Origin: Ruminococcus sp. UBA7013
GTDB lineage: Bacteria > Bacillota > Clostridia > Oscillospirales > Ruminococcaceae
Direction: 5' to 3'
Assembly: GCA_002449585.1 (NCBI GenBank)
Contig: DJXD01000103.1
Coordinates: forward strand, 1-27,657
DNA: 27,657 bases
Part shown: in pieces, positions 8,128 through 16,221 of the stretch
Position numbering within the stretch: position 1 is the stretch's first letter
How the letters are laid out: the number at the start of each line of letters is the position of its first letter
Notes under the pieces: model-generated
Database searches by the model: none
What the model saw: the letters and a program-made list of their open reading frames with translations, nothing else
Told to the model about the DNA's origin: nothing
Program-made: the position numbers and the translations under genes

Positions 8128-8156
8128 TTGCATTTGATTTTTTCGTGTGCTATAAT
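8128..8156 (+). promoter_or_regulatory. sigma-A-type promoter of the lipoprotein hydrolase
   Basis: TTGCAT (8128-8133), 17-nt spacer ending in TGC, TATAAT (8151-8156). The position excludes translation from codons further upstream and supports the start at 8197. Confidence 0.84.
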
Positions 8157-8196
8157 ATTAGAAAAGAATATATATACCAGAAGAAAGGATAGATTT

Positions 8197-9393
8197 ATGA
8201 TGAAAACAGCAAAACAGCTTGCATTCCTGCTTTCCGTGCTGATGCTGGGAAATGGATTGACTGCCTGCAATGCAGGAACAGCTTCCACTGCTGCGGATGA
8301 TGTGGAGGAAACAGAAGAAGTCACAGAAGATGTCACAGAAGCCCCCACTCAGGCACAAACAGAAGATCCTTCATTGCTCCGGATCGCAAAACAGGGAATT
8401 TTCTCCTCTGGTGGAATTGTAGCCAGTGCTGTAGAAGGAGATTATGATCCATCACAGAGCTGGAAAGATAAAACTCATGCAGGAAATACAGCACATGTAG
8501 ATCATGCCAATGTATTATATCAGATCCCGGCAGAGGATAACGGCAATCCGATTATCTATCTGCATGGCTATCGGCAGTCCCGTATGTGCTGGATGACTAC
8601 CCCTGACGGCCGGGAAGGGTGGTCACAAATTTTTCTAAGAAATGGCCACAGCGCATTTCTAATAGATCAGCCCCGCCGGGGTGAAGCTGGCGCAGCTACA
8701 GAAATTTCTGCTGATACTGATCTGGATATGTGGTATGGAGAACTGGATGAGGATGAAGAACGTCCCGAAACAGCTACAAAATATCAGCCTGGTGATCAAG
8801 CTTGGTATACCTATTTCCGTATTGGAGAAACATTGGATCAGGTAAATGATGGATCTCAGTTTCCTCAGACAGATGACGCATTAAATCAATTTTTAAGACA
8901 GGCTACTCCCAATACGGGCAATTATGACAAAGTTGTTGTTTCTAAGGCAGTCGGAGAAGTTTTTAATGATGTTAAAAATATGACCGGACAGAAATCCATT
9001 TTCATGGCACATGCACAAGGTTGTTCTGTAGCATGGGATTTATCTGTTGAAAATCTATCTGCTGTAGTGGCCATTGAACCGATCACAGTTCCAAGATCTG
9101 GCTCTGTGCAATATAAAAAATTATTAGAGGCTAATATTCCAATCGTGATTTATTTCGGCGATTATATCAAGAATGGTGATGAAGATCTTGCATCTACGTA
9201 TTATTGGCAGGAGATCCGTCAAAGTGCGCTTTCCTTTGCGGAACAGTATACAGAAGATGGCGGAGATTGTACTGTGGTAGATCTGCCGGATGAAGGCATC
9301 GAAGGCAATTCTCATTTCATGTTTCAGGAAAATAATAATCAAGAAATTGCAGATCTAATTGAAAAATGGCTTGCAAATCATAAGCTGAATTAA
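8197..9393 (+). CDS. alpha/beta hydrolase-fold lipoprotein lacking the nucleophile serine
   Basis: A 398-residue exported lipoprotein. A signal peptide ends in the lipobox LTAC with the lipidated Cys at 24, then an acidic Thr/Glu-rich linker runs to about residue 55. The alpha/beta hydrolase domain shows an oxyanion-loop region YLHGYRQSRMCWMTT (121-135), an IDQPRRGEAG stretch (156-165) and a late GNSHFMFQENN motif with the probable catalytic His. At the nucleophile elbow, where related proteins have H-S-Q-G-G, this one reads AHAQGC (271-276), so the serine is alanine. It may be inactive, bind rather than cleave its ligand, or use another residue. GAAAGGA lies 7 nt before ATG at 8197. The gene stands alone with its own promoter and terminator. 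Confidence 0.88.
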   Translation: MMKTAKQLAFLLSVLMLGNGLTACNAGTASTAADDVEETEEVTEDVTEAPTQAQTEDPSLLRIAKQGIFSSGGIVASAVEGDYDPSQSWKDKTHAGNTAHVDHANVLYQIPAEDNGNPIIYLHGYRQSRMCWMTTPDGREGWSQIFLRNGHSAFLIDQPRRGEAGAATEISADTDLDMWYGELDEDEERPETATKYQPGDQAWYTYFRIGETLDQVNDGSQFPQTDDALNQFLRQATPNTGNYDKVVVSKAVGEVFNDVKNMTGQKSIFMAHAQGCSVAWDLSVENLSAVVAIEPITVPRSGSVQYKKLLEANIPIVIYFGDYIKNGDEDLASTYYWQEIRQSALSFAEQYTEDGGDCTVVDLPDEGIEGNSHFMFQENNNQEIADLIEKWLANHKLN

Positions 9394-9399
9394 TCAAAA

Positions 9400-9430
9400 A
9401 AAGTCCGGCGGAAACACCGGGCTTTTATTT
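9400..9430. terminator. bidirectional Rho-independent terminator
   Basis: A 9-bp stem AAAGTCCGG / CCGGGCTTT with an 8-nt loop sits between convergent genes. It is followed by a T-rich tract on the plus strand and preceded by an A tract that gives T's on the minus strand. It overlaps the stop codon of the minus-strand DUF3810 gene. Confidence 0.85.
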
Positions 9431-10549
9431 TTTGTCATAGATATAATAATCCAGTACTAATGCCGTCAATCCGTGATAGCTTGCTGAACCCTCTGGAATA
9501 CCGTTAACTTTCAATGATGTATCCATTACTTTATCTGCTACATCAGATACGATTGCTGTCGGAATGACTTCCTCATGACGATGTGTTTCATAATAATTTT
9601 CAGGGACAAAGCTGTACAGATCTGTCCGGACACCCTTTGACATCATATCTCTGATTGCATGATATTCATCCCATGCGGCCTGATCTTCGCCGAAATCAAA
9701 TTTCAGCCAGCCCAGCATATTAATATATCCGCTGTAAATAAAATCCGGATTTTCACTCGTGAGACATGCCCGGAATGCAAGATAACCTGCTTCATCTTCA
9801 AAAATATTGCCTTTCAGATGCGTGTATTCATGACAGATTGTATCCGGGAGATTGATTTCATATACAACAGGATTATAATTTGCTTCCATGGAAAACGGGA
9901 AATAAATGCCAAGAAGCCCCTGCTGTGTGAAGAAATAAGAATGAGAAATGGGCTTTGCATCGGGATAATATCCTTTATATTGCGGAAATTCTTCAGACAG
10001 ATGTTTCATACAGTCTTTTGCTTCAGGCATGAGCTGCGTTGTCTCAGAAAGAATAAAATGTCCGGTTTCATCTCTATTAACAAGCTCTCCTGCTTGATTG
10101 GCTTCTTCGACCATACGGGCATATATAGCCAATACAACAGTATTTTCATATCTGACATCTTCTAAGACTTCACTCATCTGTGTACCCTGATATAAAATAA
10201 AAAAATGAAATGTTCGAACAAAGAAAATCCATGTCAGTATCCAGCCATAAAAATGGCCATAGATACGGGCAATTTTCAGGCGATTTCTTCGGGCAAATAT
10301 CATGAACAGCAAAAAACTCAGCAAGCCGGCAATCAACAGGATGATTCCCAGAATGATCATATTTTCCCCCACAGACCAGGATACTAATCCGGAAATACTG
10401 CACCAGAAATCAGAAATTGCAGGGAAAATATGCTGAATATAAAAATCAACAGCAGGTGTCAGCCATCTTGCAAGCAAATTGACAAGAATCAGAAAGATCC
10501 AGATCCATAACATAATTGTTATGCCGGCAGACAGATGCTGTTTTTTCAT
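9425..10549 (-). CDS. DUF3810 family zinc metallopeptidase-like membrane protein
   Basis: A 374-residue membrane protein of the DUF3810 family. Three hydrophobic segments lie at about 10-30, 62-86 and 102-120; the rest is one soluble domain, probably outside. It carries the zinc-peptidase signature H240-E241-X2-H244 (HEYTH) with downstream acidic residues in FEDEAGY (251-253) as a likely third ligand. This marks it as a putative metalloprotease; no substrate is known. Its ATG overlaps the stop of the upstream GH25 gene (ATGA), so the two are translationally coupled, which links it to cell-wall work by inference. Confidence 0.88.
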   Translation of the reverse strand: MKKQHLSAGITIMLWIWIFLILVNLLARWLTPAVDFYIQHIFPAISDFWCSISGLVSWSVGENMIILGIILLIAGLLSFLLFMIFARRNRLKIARIYGHFYGWILTWIFFVRTFHFFILYQGTQMSEVLEDVRYENTVVLAIYARMVEEANQAGELVNRDETGHFILSETTQLMPEAKDCMKHLSEEFPQYKGYYPDAKPISHSYFFTQQGLLGIYFPFSMEANYNPVVYEINLPDTICHEYTHLKGNIFEDEAGYLAFRACLTSENPDFIYSGYINMLGWLKFDFGEDQAAWDEYHAIRDMMSKGVRTDLYSFVPENYYETHRHEEVIPTAIVSDVADKVMDTSLKVNGIPEGSASYHGLTALVLDYYIYDKK

Positions 10550-11511
10550 GTTTCATCACTCTCTTTTACAGTATAATCTTTAAAGCATACATTTACATCC
10601 ACATTTCCGGAAACACCGGGGACAGTACCATCAGAAGCAAACTGCCACATCTGATAATTATAATAATAAGTAGCAGGTTCATTATATTCCGCAAGCCAGA
10701 AATCATAATCTGTCAGTTCCGGCAGATCAAGCTTTAATAAAGACGTTCTTTTATTCTGATACACCATAGGAATATATCCAGCCTGTTTGATGCGCTCACA
10801 GAAAGCAATACTGCAATCTGTCAGGGTTTTAACAGAGACATTATCCGTTCTTGCGGAATCTGTTGTCACGATTTCCCAGTCAAATACAACTGGATAAGTC
10901 AGTTTTGTATCTCCCAGAAATGTTAATGTAGCTTCTGCTTCTTCAATGGCTTCTTCCACTGTGATTGCCTGAGAATAGAAATACACACCAATATCAATGC
11001 CAGCGGCCTGCGCACCGGCAATATTCCGTTCAAAATAATCATCTTTCACGATCGTACCGCCGGAATATCCTCTATATCCTGCCCGGATCATGGCAAAATC
11101 CACCCCGGCAGCTTTTACCGTCTGCCAGTCAATTTCTTCCTGATGTGCAGAGACATCAATCCCAAATTTAGAAACGATCTTATCATTTTCCAGATAATAA
11201 GTCAAATGATTTCTTGTCACAAACTGATCATGCTGATATGTACAGGCAGGCACATCCGCAAGCACAGGAATCCAGATTTCTCCATAAGCCGAATCACGAA
11301 GCAGAATTTTCTCGCCAGTCGTTTCATAAATCATTTCCGGCGGCTTTGTTTCTGAATCTATCATTTCCGATTTTGGTTCGGGGGTTTCCAGAGAAGCCGG
11401 AATTGTTTCATCTGTCTCTTGTGTGCTGATCAAAAGCAGGCCGATAATAATCACCAGCAGACCCAGAATCACAACAGACTGCCATATATTAATTATTTTC
11501 AATTTAATCAT
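10546..11511 (-). CDS. GH25 lysozyme-like cell wall hydrolase, membrane anchored
   Basis: A 321-residue protein with an N-terminal transmembrane anchor (about 7-29), a Glu/Thr/Pro-rich linker, and a GH25 muramidase domain from about 115 to 318. GH25 enzymes cut the MurNAc-GlcNAc bond of peptidoglycan. Family landmarks are FGIDVSAHQ (116-123), MIRAGYRG (141-148), the catalytic pair in VFDWE (D211, E213) and a final WQFASDGTVPGVSGNVDVN. All expected catalytic residues are present. The GAAGGGTG ribosome binding site is 6 nt before ATG. It is first in a two-gene operon with the DUF3810 peptidase and has a promoter just upstream. Confidence 0.94.
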   Translation of the reverse strand: MIKLKIINIWQSVVILGLLVIIIGLLLISTQETDETIPASLETPEPKSEMIDSETKPPEMIYETTGEKILLRDSAYGEIWIPVLADVPACTYQHDQFVTRNHLTYYLENDKIVSKFGIDVSAHQEEIDWQTVKAAGVDFAMIRAGYRGYSGGTIVKDDYFERNIAGAQAAGIDIGVYFYSQAITVEEAIEEAEATLTFLGDTKLTYPVVFDWEIVTTDSARTDNVSVKTLTDCSIAFCERIKQAGYIPMVYQNKRTSLLKLDLPELTDYDFWLAEYNEPATYYYNYQMWQFASDGTVPGVSGNVDVNVCFKDYTVKESDET

Positions 11512-11541
11512 AAATTACACCCTTCAAAACTTTCTAATAAT

Positions 11542-11570
11542 ATCATATCACAAAATCCGTCATCTGTAAA
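11542..11570 (-). promoter_or_regulatory. promoter of the GH25-DUF3810 operon
   Basis: On the minus strand TTTACA (11570-11565), a 17-nt spacer ending in TGA, and TATGAT (11547-11542). Confidence 0.75.
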
Positions 11571-11621
11571 GAGGTTTCTTTATTTTTCAGCATTACAATA
11601 TATTCCGCTGATTGTAGAAAT

Positions 11622-11648
11622 ATCCCCGTCACAGAAAATGACGGGGAT
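11622..11648. terminator. stem-loop after the decarboxylase beta gene
   Basis: A perfect 10-bp inverted repeat, ATCCCCGTCA / TGACGGGGAT, with a 7-nt loop, 6 nt beyond the stop of the minus-strand beta-subunit gene. The T tract after it is weak, so it may act as terminator or as 3' end stabiliser. Confidence 0.6.
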
Positions 11649-11654
11649 TTAAAA

Positions 11655-12869
11655 TTAATAATTAATCACACTCAAAAGCACACCAGCCGCAACCGCTGAA
11701 CCGATTACACCGGCTACATTAGGTCCCATAGCGTGCATCAGAAGGAAGTTCGTGGGATCAGTTTCCGCACCCACTTTCTGTGACTGACGTGCTGCCATCG
11801 GAACGGCAGATACACCAGCTGAACCGATCAGTGGATTGATTGTTCCGCCACTCAGTTTATTCATCAGTTTGGCAAGAAGCAAACCACAGGCTGTGCCCAA
11901 ACTAAACGCAATGACACCCAGGAACAGTACCTTGACAAAATCCCAGTTGACTACATTGGAAGCTGTACATGTTGCACCAACAGACACACCCAAGAAAATC
12001 GTTACAATATTCATCAGCGCATTCTGTGCAGTATCTACTAGACGACTGCACACGCCGCTTTCTTTCAGCAGATTTCCAAACATCAGCAAACCTACCAGAG
12101 AGGCCGCAGATGGTACTAATAACGCTACTACTAAAGTAACTACAATCGGGAAAATAATTTTCTCTGTCTTTGACGGTGTCCGAAGCTGAGGCATTTTAAT
12201 TGCTCTTTCTTCTTTTGTTGTCAAAGCTCTCATAATCGGGGGCTGAATTACGGGCACTAATGCCATATATGTATATGCCGCTAATGCAATTGTACCTGTA
12301 TTCAGATTAGAATCTGCACCATCCAACAATTTGCTGGATACATAAATAGAAGTAGGGCCATCTGCACCGCCAATAATAGCAATTGATCCACATTCTGCTG
12401 CACTCATTCCCAGATAGGAAGCGGCTAAGAATGTAAAGAAAATTCCGCCCTGTGCTGCCGCACCCAGCAGGAAGCTTTTAGGATTGGCAATCAAAGGGCC
12501 AAAATCCGTCATTGTTCCAATGCCTAAGAAAATCAGACACGGATATATCTGCAATTTTACCCCTAAATATAACTTGTCCAATAATCCCCCATCATGCAAG
12601 ACCATCCAGAGCCAATCCACACTTTGCGGCTGATTCCAATATTCTGCATGAAAAATCATATCTTCCGGCAGAACGGCCGGCAGATTGGAAAGAAACATTC
12701 CGAAAGAAATCGGAAGAAGTAAAAGCGGTTCAAATCCCTTTACAATGGCCAGATACATGAATCCGAATGAAACAAACATCATCAGCAGTTTCCAGGGGTC
12801 TGCCGCCAGACCGCACAGACCGCTTGTTTCCCAGAGGCCGCCGAGAATATCCTGTAAAATTTGCAGCAT
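11655..12869 (-). CDS. oadB: sodium ion-translocating decarboxylase, beta subunit
   Basis: The beta subunit is the membrane part that couples decarboxylation of a carboxybiotin (from oxaloacetate, methylmalonyl-CoA or glutaconyl-CoA) to Na+ export. The 404-residue protein is very hydrophobic and shows the family's conserved stretches: FLGIGTMTDFGPLIANP, the pore-region motif IIGGADGPTSIYVSSKL and the late INPLIGSAGVSAVPMAARQSQ. ATG at 12869 has AAAAGGAG 9 nt upstream, and an in-frame extension to 12941 has no such support. It follows the OadG-like gene by 26 nt. The substrate cannot be assigned because no carboxyltransferase alpha subunit lies in this window. Confidence 0.94.
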   Translation of the reverse strand: MLQILQDILGGLWETSGLCGLAADPWKLLMMFVSFGFMYLAIVKGFEPLLLLPISFGMFLSNLPAVLPEDMIFHAEYWNQPQSVDWLWMVLHDGGLLDKLYLGVKLQIYPCLIFLGIGTMTDFGPLIANPKSFLLGAAAQGGIFFTFLAASYLGMSAAECGSIAIIGGADGPTSIYVSSKLLDGADSNLNTGTIALAAYTYMALVPVIQPPIMRALTTKEERAIKMPQLRTPSKTEKIIFPIVVTLVVALLVPSAASLVGLLMFGNLLKESGVCSRLVDTAQNALMNIVTIFLGVSVGATCTASNVVNWDFVKVLFLGVIAFSLGTACGLLLAKLMNKLSGGTINPLIGSAGVSAVPMAARQSQKVGAETDPTNFLLMHAMGPNVAGVIGSAVAAGVLLSVINY

Positions 12870-12895
12870 TGAAAAAAACTCCTTTTCTGTAGATT

Positions 12896-13378
12896 TCAGA
12901 ATGTATGATTTACATTCTGACGGCGGCCGTCCATCGCCCATGCGGAACGTCCGCTGAAACCGTTTCCGGCGGCGGGCTTGACGGATTTCACTTTATAGAC
13001 TTTTCCGTCTGCTTCGCTCATCATAGCAACCACTGCTGAAATCACAGCAATGACTTCTTCATCTTCCGTCACAGGTGCAGCAGCCTGAACAGGTGCAGGC
13101 GCAGGCTTGGGCGGAGCAGGGGCTTTTTTCACAGGTGCAGGCGCAGGCTTTTTCTGTTCAGAAGCTGGAGCTTCTTTTGCTTTCTGCTTTGCATTGATAG
13201 AATCAAACAGTGTCCCGAACAGCTGAATGATCAGAACCAGCAGAGCCAGAGCCACAATGACAACGCCTAAACCAACCAGCGTGACACCCCATCTTTCTGT
13301 ACCGCTGAGAGGACGCTTATCCCCGTCAATGCCTCCCGCCAGCATGATAAGATGATTTGCCAGCATGAAAACTTTCAT
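12896..13378 (-). CDS. OadG-family decarboxylase gamma/delta subunit
   Basis: A 160-residue small subunit of the sodium-pump decarboxylase complex. One transmembrane helix spans about residues 29-53 (GVTLVGLGVVIVALALLVLI), then a flexible Ala/Pro/Lys-rich linker runs to about 103, and a short domain ends in SAWAMDGRRQNV, the typical OadG C-terminus. The linker resembles those of biotin carrier proteins, but there is no biotin-attachment AMKM motif, so it is not itself a carrier. The subunit holds the complex together and helps the alpha subunit bind. AGGAG precedes ATG by 9 nt. It is first in the operon with the beta subunit. Confidence 0.88.
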   Translation of the reverse strand: MKVFMLANHLIMLAGGIDGDKRPLSGTERWGVTLVGLGVVIVALALLVLIIQLFGTLFDSINAKQKAKEAPASEQKKPAPAPVKKAPAPPKPAPAPVQAAAPVTEDEEVIAVISAVVAMMSEADGKVYKVKSVKPAAGNGFSGRSAWAMDGRRQNVNHTF

Positions 13379-13419
13379 AGTTTCACTCTCCTATCGTAAA
13401 AATTTCAGCATACATTTTT

Positions 13420-13448
13420 ATTATACTATATTGTTACAACTTTTGCAA
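13420..13448 (-). promoter_or_regulatory. promoter of the decarboxylase gamma-beta operon
   Basis: On the minus strand TTGCAA (13448-13443), 17-nt spacer, TATAAT (13425-13420). It is back to back with the mscS promoter. Confidence 0.8.
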
Positions 13449-13472
13449 GAGTTTTTTGAAAAAATTTCTCTA

Positions 13473-13502
13473 TTGACAAAAAGTCCCTTGATATGTTAAA
13501 AT
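13473..13502 (+). promoter_or_regulatory. promoter of the mscS-like gene
   Basis: TTGACA (13473-13478), 18-nt spacer ending in TGT, TAAAAT (13497-13502); GAAAGGA and the ATG at 13526 follow. Confidence 0.8.
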
Positions 13503-13525
13503 AAAGAAAGAAAGGATGTGTCTGC

Positions 13526-14401
13526 ATGAATTCGACTGAAACCAATGCCGTGAATGAATTAAGTGAAGTTTTTTCAGAAGAAACAGAACGAGTCACTTCT
13601 GTATTTTCCACTCTATGGGATTTTATAAAAGGAAAATTGCCCTCACTTGGATTTGCAATTTTTATATTTGTTTTAGGAATGGCACTTTCCAAACTCCTGC
13701 TGAAACTGATTCAACAGGCTCTGAACCGCAGTAAGCTCGATCCTACCGCAGCCGGATTCCTGCATTCTCTGATCCGGGTGATGCTGTATGTTCTTGTAAC
13801 TGTGATCGTATTATCTGTTCTGAATGTGCCTATGACTTCTATTATTACAGTAATTGGCACAGTAAGCCTGACTGTCGGCCTTGCATTGCAGGACAGCCTT
13901 TCTAATGTCGCTGGGGGATTTCTGATTTTATTTTCAAAGCCCCTGAAAGTCGGCGATTTTGTCGAATTTGCCGGGATTACTGGGACTGTGGAAACAATCG
14001 GGATTTTGCAAACCAAAATCAAAAAGCCGGATGGGACAACTGTTTTTATTCCCAACAGCAAAATCTCTGATGGTGTGATTCTGAATTATTCAGAAGATCC
14101 CAAACGGCGGCTTGATCTGAATTTTGGCATTGCTTATGATGCAGATCCGGAACTTGCCAAGCAAATTATCAATGAAATTCTTCAAAAACATCCCTCTGTA
14201 TTACATGACAACAAAGCAACCGTCCGCATCGGTGAACTTGCGGATAGTGCCGTGATGATTCATGTTCGTGTCTGGACAACTCACGCTGAATACTGGAATT
14301 TATACTATGATCTGCATGAGCAGGTCAAACAGAATTTTGATGCACAGGGAATTTCTATTCCTTATCCACAAGCAGATATTCATATTAAATCTAAAATCTG
14401 A
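13526..14401 (+). CDS. small-conductance mechanosensitive channel, MscS family
   Basis: A 291-residue channel that opens under membrane tension to release solutes on osmotic downshock. Three transmembrane helices lie at about 43-60, 76-98 and 102-130. The third is the pore helix, seen in TVSLTVGLALQDSLSNVAGGFLIL, with the Gly/Ala-rich packing pattern and the conserved QDSLSNVAGG motif. The cytoplasmic beta domain includes FSKPLKVGDFVEFAG and IGILQTKIKKPDGTTVFIPNS. The length is that of standard MscS. The N-terminal 35 residues before helix 1 are acidic. The next gene's ribosome binding site overlaps the stop codon, so the two are probably co-transcribed. Confidence 0.95.
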   Translation: MNSTETNAVNELSEVFSEETERVTSVFSTLWDFIKGKLPSLGFAIFIFVLGMALSKLLLKLIQQALNRSKLDPTAAGFLHSLIRVMLYVLVTVIVLSVLNVPMTSIITVIGTVSLTVGLALQDSLSNVAGGFLILFSKPLKVGDFVEFAGITGTVETIGILQTKIKKPDGTTVFIPNSKISDGVILNYSEDPKRRLDLNFGIAYDADPELAKQIINEILQKHPSVLHDNKATVRIGELADSAVMIHVRVWTTHAEYWNLYYDLHEQVKQNFDAQGISIPYPQADIHIKSKI

Positions 14402-14414
14402 AAGGAGCACTGTC

Positions 14415-15028
14415 ATGAGTAAATTCGAAGAAATGTCTGATGAATATCTTAAAAATACTTATGTTCCGGATGTCTATCAGAAAAATATTTTTGCTGTGAA
14501 TTATCAGCTTCTGAAAAAAAAGGCATAAAAGTCATTTCATTTGATATTGATGGAACAATTGCCAAACTGCATGATTATCACCCACCAAAAGAAACGATTT
14601 CTTTATTTGTCACCCTGAAAAATATGGGGTTTGAATTATTTCTGCTGTCCAATACTCATGTAGAACATCGTGCGGAAATATATAGCCAACGTCTCGGCAC
14701 AGACTGCATCTATTATGCACAAAAACCCTGCATTGATGGACTTGAAACCATTCAGGAAACCTATTTCCGGAAACATGGCACAAGATTATTAAAATCACAG
14801 ATGGCTCATGTTGGAAACAGCATTGTCAGTGATGTTGCCGGGGGGAATACTTTCGGTATTATGACCGTGCTGGTTCGTCATGAGGGTGTTGGCAGCAAAA
14901 TCCTTGCCAACAAAGGGAAAAGAATCCGACATGAACTCAAAAAGCGTGGTATCTGGCGGAAACATCACAAAGATGAACATGATGATCAATATTATCAGCT
15001 AGGTGAACAGCCCCTTTATCTTAGATAA
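14415..15028 (+). CDS. YqeG-like HAD-IIIA phosphatase, reading frame interrupted at an A8 run (possible -1 frameshift)
   Basis: A HAD-superfamily phosphatase resembling YqeG (family TIGR01668). The first frame from ATG 14415 (AAAGGAG 7 nt upstream) runs 37 codons to a TAA at 14526-14528. The second, in the -1 frame, carries the catalytic part: ISFDIDGTIA (DxDGT motif I), LLSNTHVEHR (motif II), YAQKPC (motif III Lys) and HVGNSIVSDVAGGN (motif IV, with Asn where many relatives have the first Asp). The frames join without loss at 14514-14522, where eight A's are followed by G; nine A's, or a -1 slip on A-AAA-AAG, gives one 204-residue protein. A sequencing or assembly error, a true mutation, or programmed shifting can explain this. 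The substrate is unknown. Confidence 0.82.
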
Positions 15029-15058
15029 AAACCGCCCATCAGGGCGGTTTTCTTTTTT
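15028..15058. terminator. Rho-independent terminator between convergent genes
   Basis: A 10-bp perfect stem AAAACCGCCC / GGGCGGTTTT with a 4-nt loop, followed by CTTTTTT on the plus strand. On the minus strand the stem itself ends in four T's, so it may also serve pta. Confidence 0.9.
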
Positions 15059-15061
15059 GCA

Positions 15062-16078
15062 TTATGCCATACCAGCAGTAATGATTGCCATTTTATATAC
15101 TTCGTCAGCGTCACAGCCTCTGGAAAGATCATTGATCGGCGCATTCAATCCCTGAAGGATAGGCCCATATGCGGCAAAGCCGCCCAATCTCTGAGCAATT
15201 TTATAACCAATATTTCCAGCTTCGATCAATGGGAAAATAAATGTGTTTGCCTGTCCAGCAACTTGAGAATCCGGACACTTCACAGCGGCAACTTCTTTGG
15301 AAACGGCGGCATCAAACTGGAATTCGCCGTCAATCGTCAATTCAGGATCAATCTTTCTGGCTTCGATAACAGCATCATGGCTTAACTGTACTGTACCGCC
15401 CTTGCCTGATCCATATGTAGAAAAACTTAATACGGCAACTTTCGGATCAATGCCGAAATAAGCGGCGGTTCTGGCAGTTTCAACGGCAACTTCTGCCAGT
15501 TGCTGAGCGGCAGTCAGAACAACATTGCCTTCTTTATCAAGTCTATCTGTATAGCCGAGATTGATTGCACAGTCACCCATTGCAATTTTTTCTTCTTCGC
15601 CATTGACTTCACGGAACAGAATAAAAGAAGAGCTTACCAGATTAGAACCTTTTTTCGTTTTGATGATCTGGAGTGCAGGCCTTACTGTATCTGCTGTAGA
15701 ATAAGTTGCACCGCCAAGGAGTGCATCTGCCTTTCCCATCTTGACCAGCATTGTTCCAAAATAATTAGACTTCTGCAAAGCGGCTCTGCATTCTTCTTCT
15801 GTCATTTTTCCTTTGCGCAGTTCAGCCATTTTTGTTGTCATTGCATCCATATCAGCATAAGTCAGCGGATCGAGAATTTCAGCCTTATCAATATTAAAAT
15901 CATGATCAGCGGCGGCTTTTTTTACATCATCCACATTGCCGCAGAGAATAACATCCATGAGATCCTCTTCAAGAAGTCTGGAAGCAGCAGACAGAATTCT
16001 TGCGTCTGTGCCTTCTGTGAATACAATTTTTTTTCTGCTTGCTTTGAGATTTGCAAGCAATTTGTCAAACATGCCCAT
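15062..16078 (-). CDS. pta: phosphate acetyltransferase (phosphotransacetylase)
   Basis: Converts acetyl-CoA and phosphate to acetyl phosphate and CoA, the first step of acetate formation with ATP gain through acetate kinase. The 338-residue protein has the PTA_PTB fold throughout: KIVFTEGTDARIL near the N-terminus, DALLGGATYSTADTVRPALQ in the middle, AVLSFSTYGSGKG and the late ANTFIFPLIEAGNIGYKIAQRLGG with GPILQGLNAPINDLSRGC. The length is that of the short, single-domain bacterial type. ATG at 16078 is preferred since AAGGAAG lies just upstream; a longer in-frame reading to 16144 passes through the promoter. No ackA is adjacent in this window. Confidence 0.96.
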   Translation of the reverse strand: MGMFDKLLANLKASRKKIVFTEGTDARILSAASRLLEEDLMDVILCGNVDDVKKAAADHDFNIDKAEILDPLTYADMDAMTTKMAELRKGKMTEEECRAALQKSNYFGTMLVKMGKADALLGGATYSTADTVRPALQIIKTKKGSNLVSSSFILFREVNGEEEKIAMGDCAINLGYTDRLDKEGNVVLTAAQQLAEVAVETARTAAYFGIDPKVAVLSFSTYGSGKGGTVQLSHDAVIEARKIDPELTIDGEFQFDAAVSKEVAAVKCPDSQVAGQANTFIFPLIEAGNIGYKIAQRLGGFAAYGPILQGLNAPINDLSRGCDADEVYKMAIITAGMA

Positions 16079-16111
16079 TAGAATTACTTCCTTTCTAGCG
16101 TTGTTATTTAG

Positions 16112-16140
16112 ATTATAGCATATTTTTCTGAATCTGTCAA
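16112..16140 (-). promoter_or_regulatory. strong sigma-A promoter of pta
   Basis: On the minus strand the full consensus TTGACA (16140-16135), 17-nt spacer ending in TGC, TATAAT (16117-16112). Confidence 0.9.
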
Positions 16141-16221
16141 GCAATCTCTGTTAATATTTGTACAAAATCTCTTGTTTTTTTATTTCCCGGAAAAAAATTA
16201 TTGTTTTTCAATAAAAAGCTA

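Noticed and set aside
8128..8196. Longer N-terminus for the lipoprotein hydrolase
   Set aside because: It would pass through the promoter, and the signal peptide with lipobox fits the start at 8197.
11622..11648. Riboswitch or phage attachment site at the perfect repeat
   Set aside because: It is a simple hairpin just past a stop codon; it is best read as a terminator-like or 3' stabilising structure.
12870..12941. Longer N-terminus for the decarboxylase beta subunit
   Set aside because: The extension runs into the end of the OadG-like gene and lacks a ribosome binding site, while ATG at 12869 has AAAAGGAG upstream.
15500..16081. A 193-codon plus-strand frame antisense to pta
   Set aside because: It is covered by pta, has no start signal and shows Cys/His/Phe-rich shadow composition.
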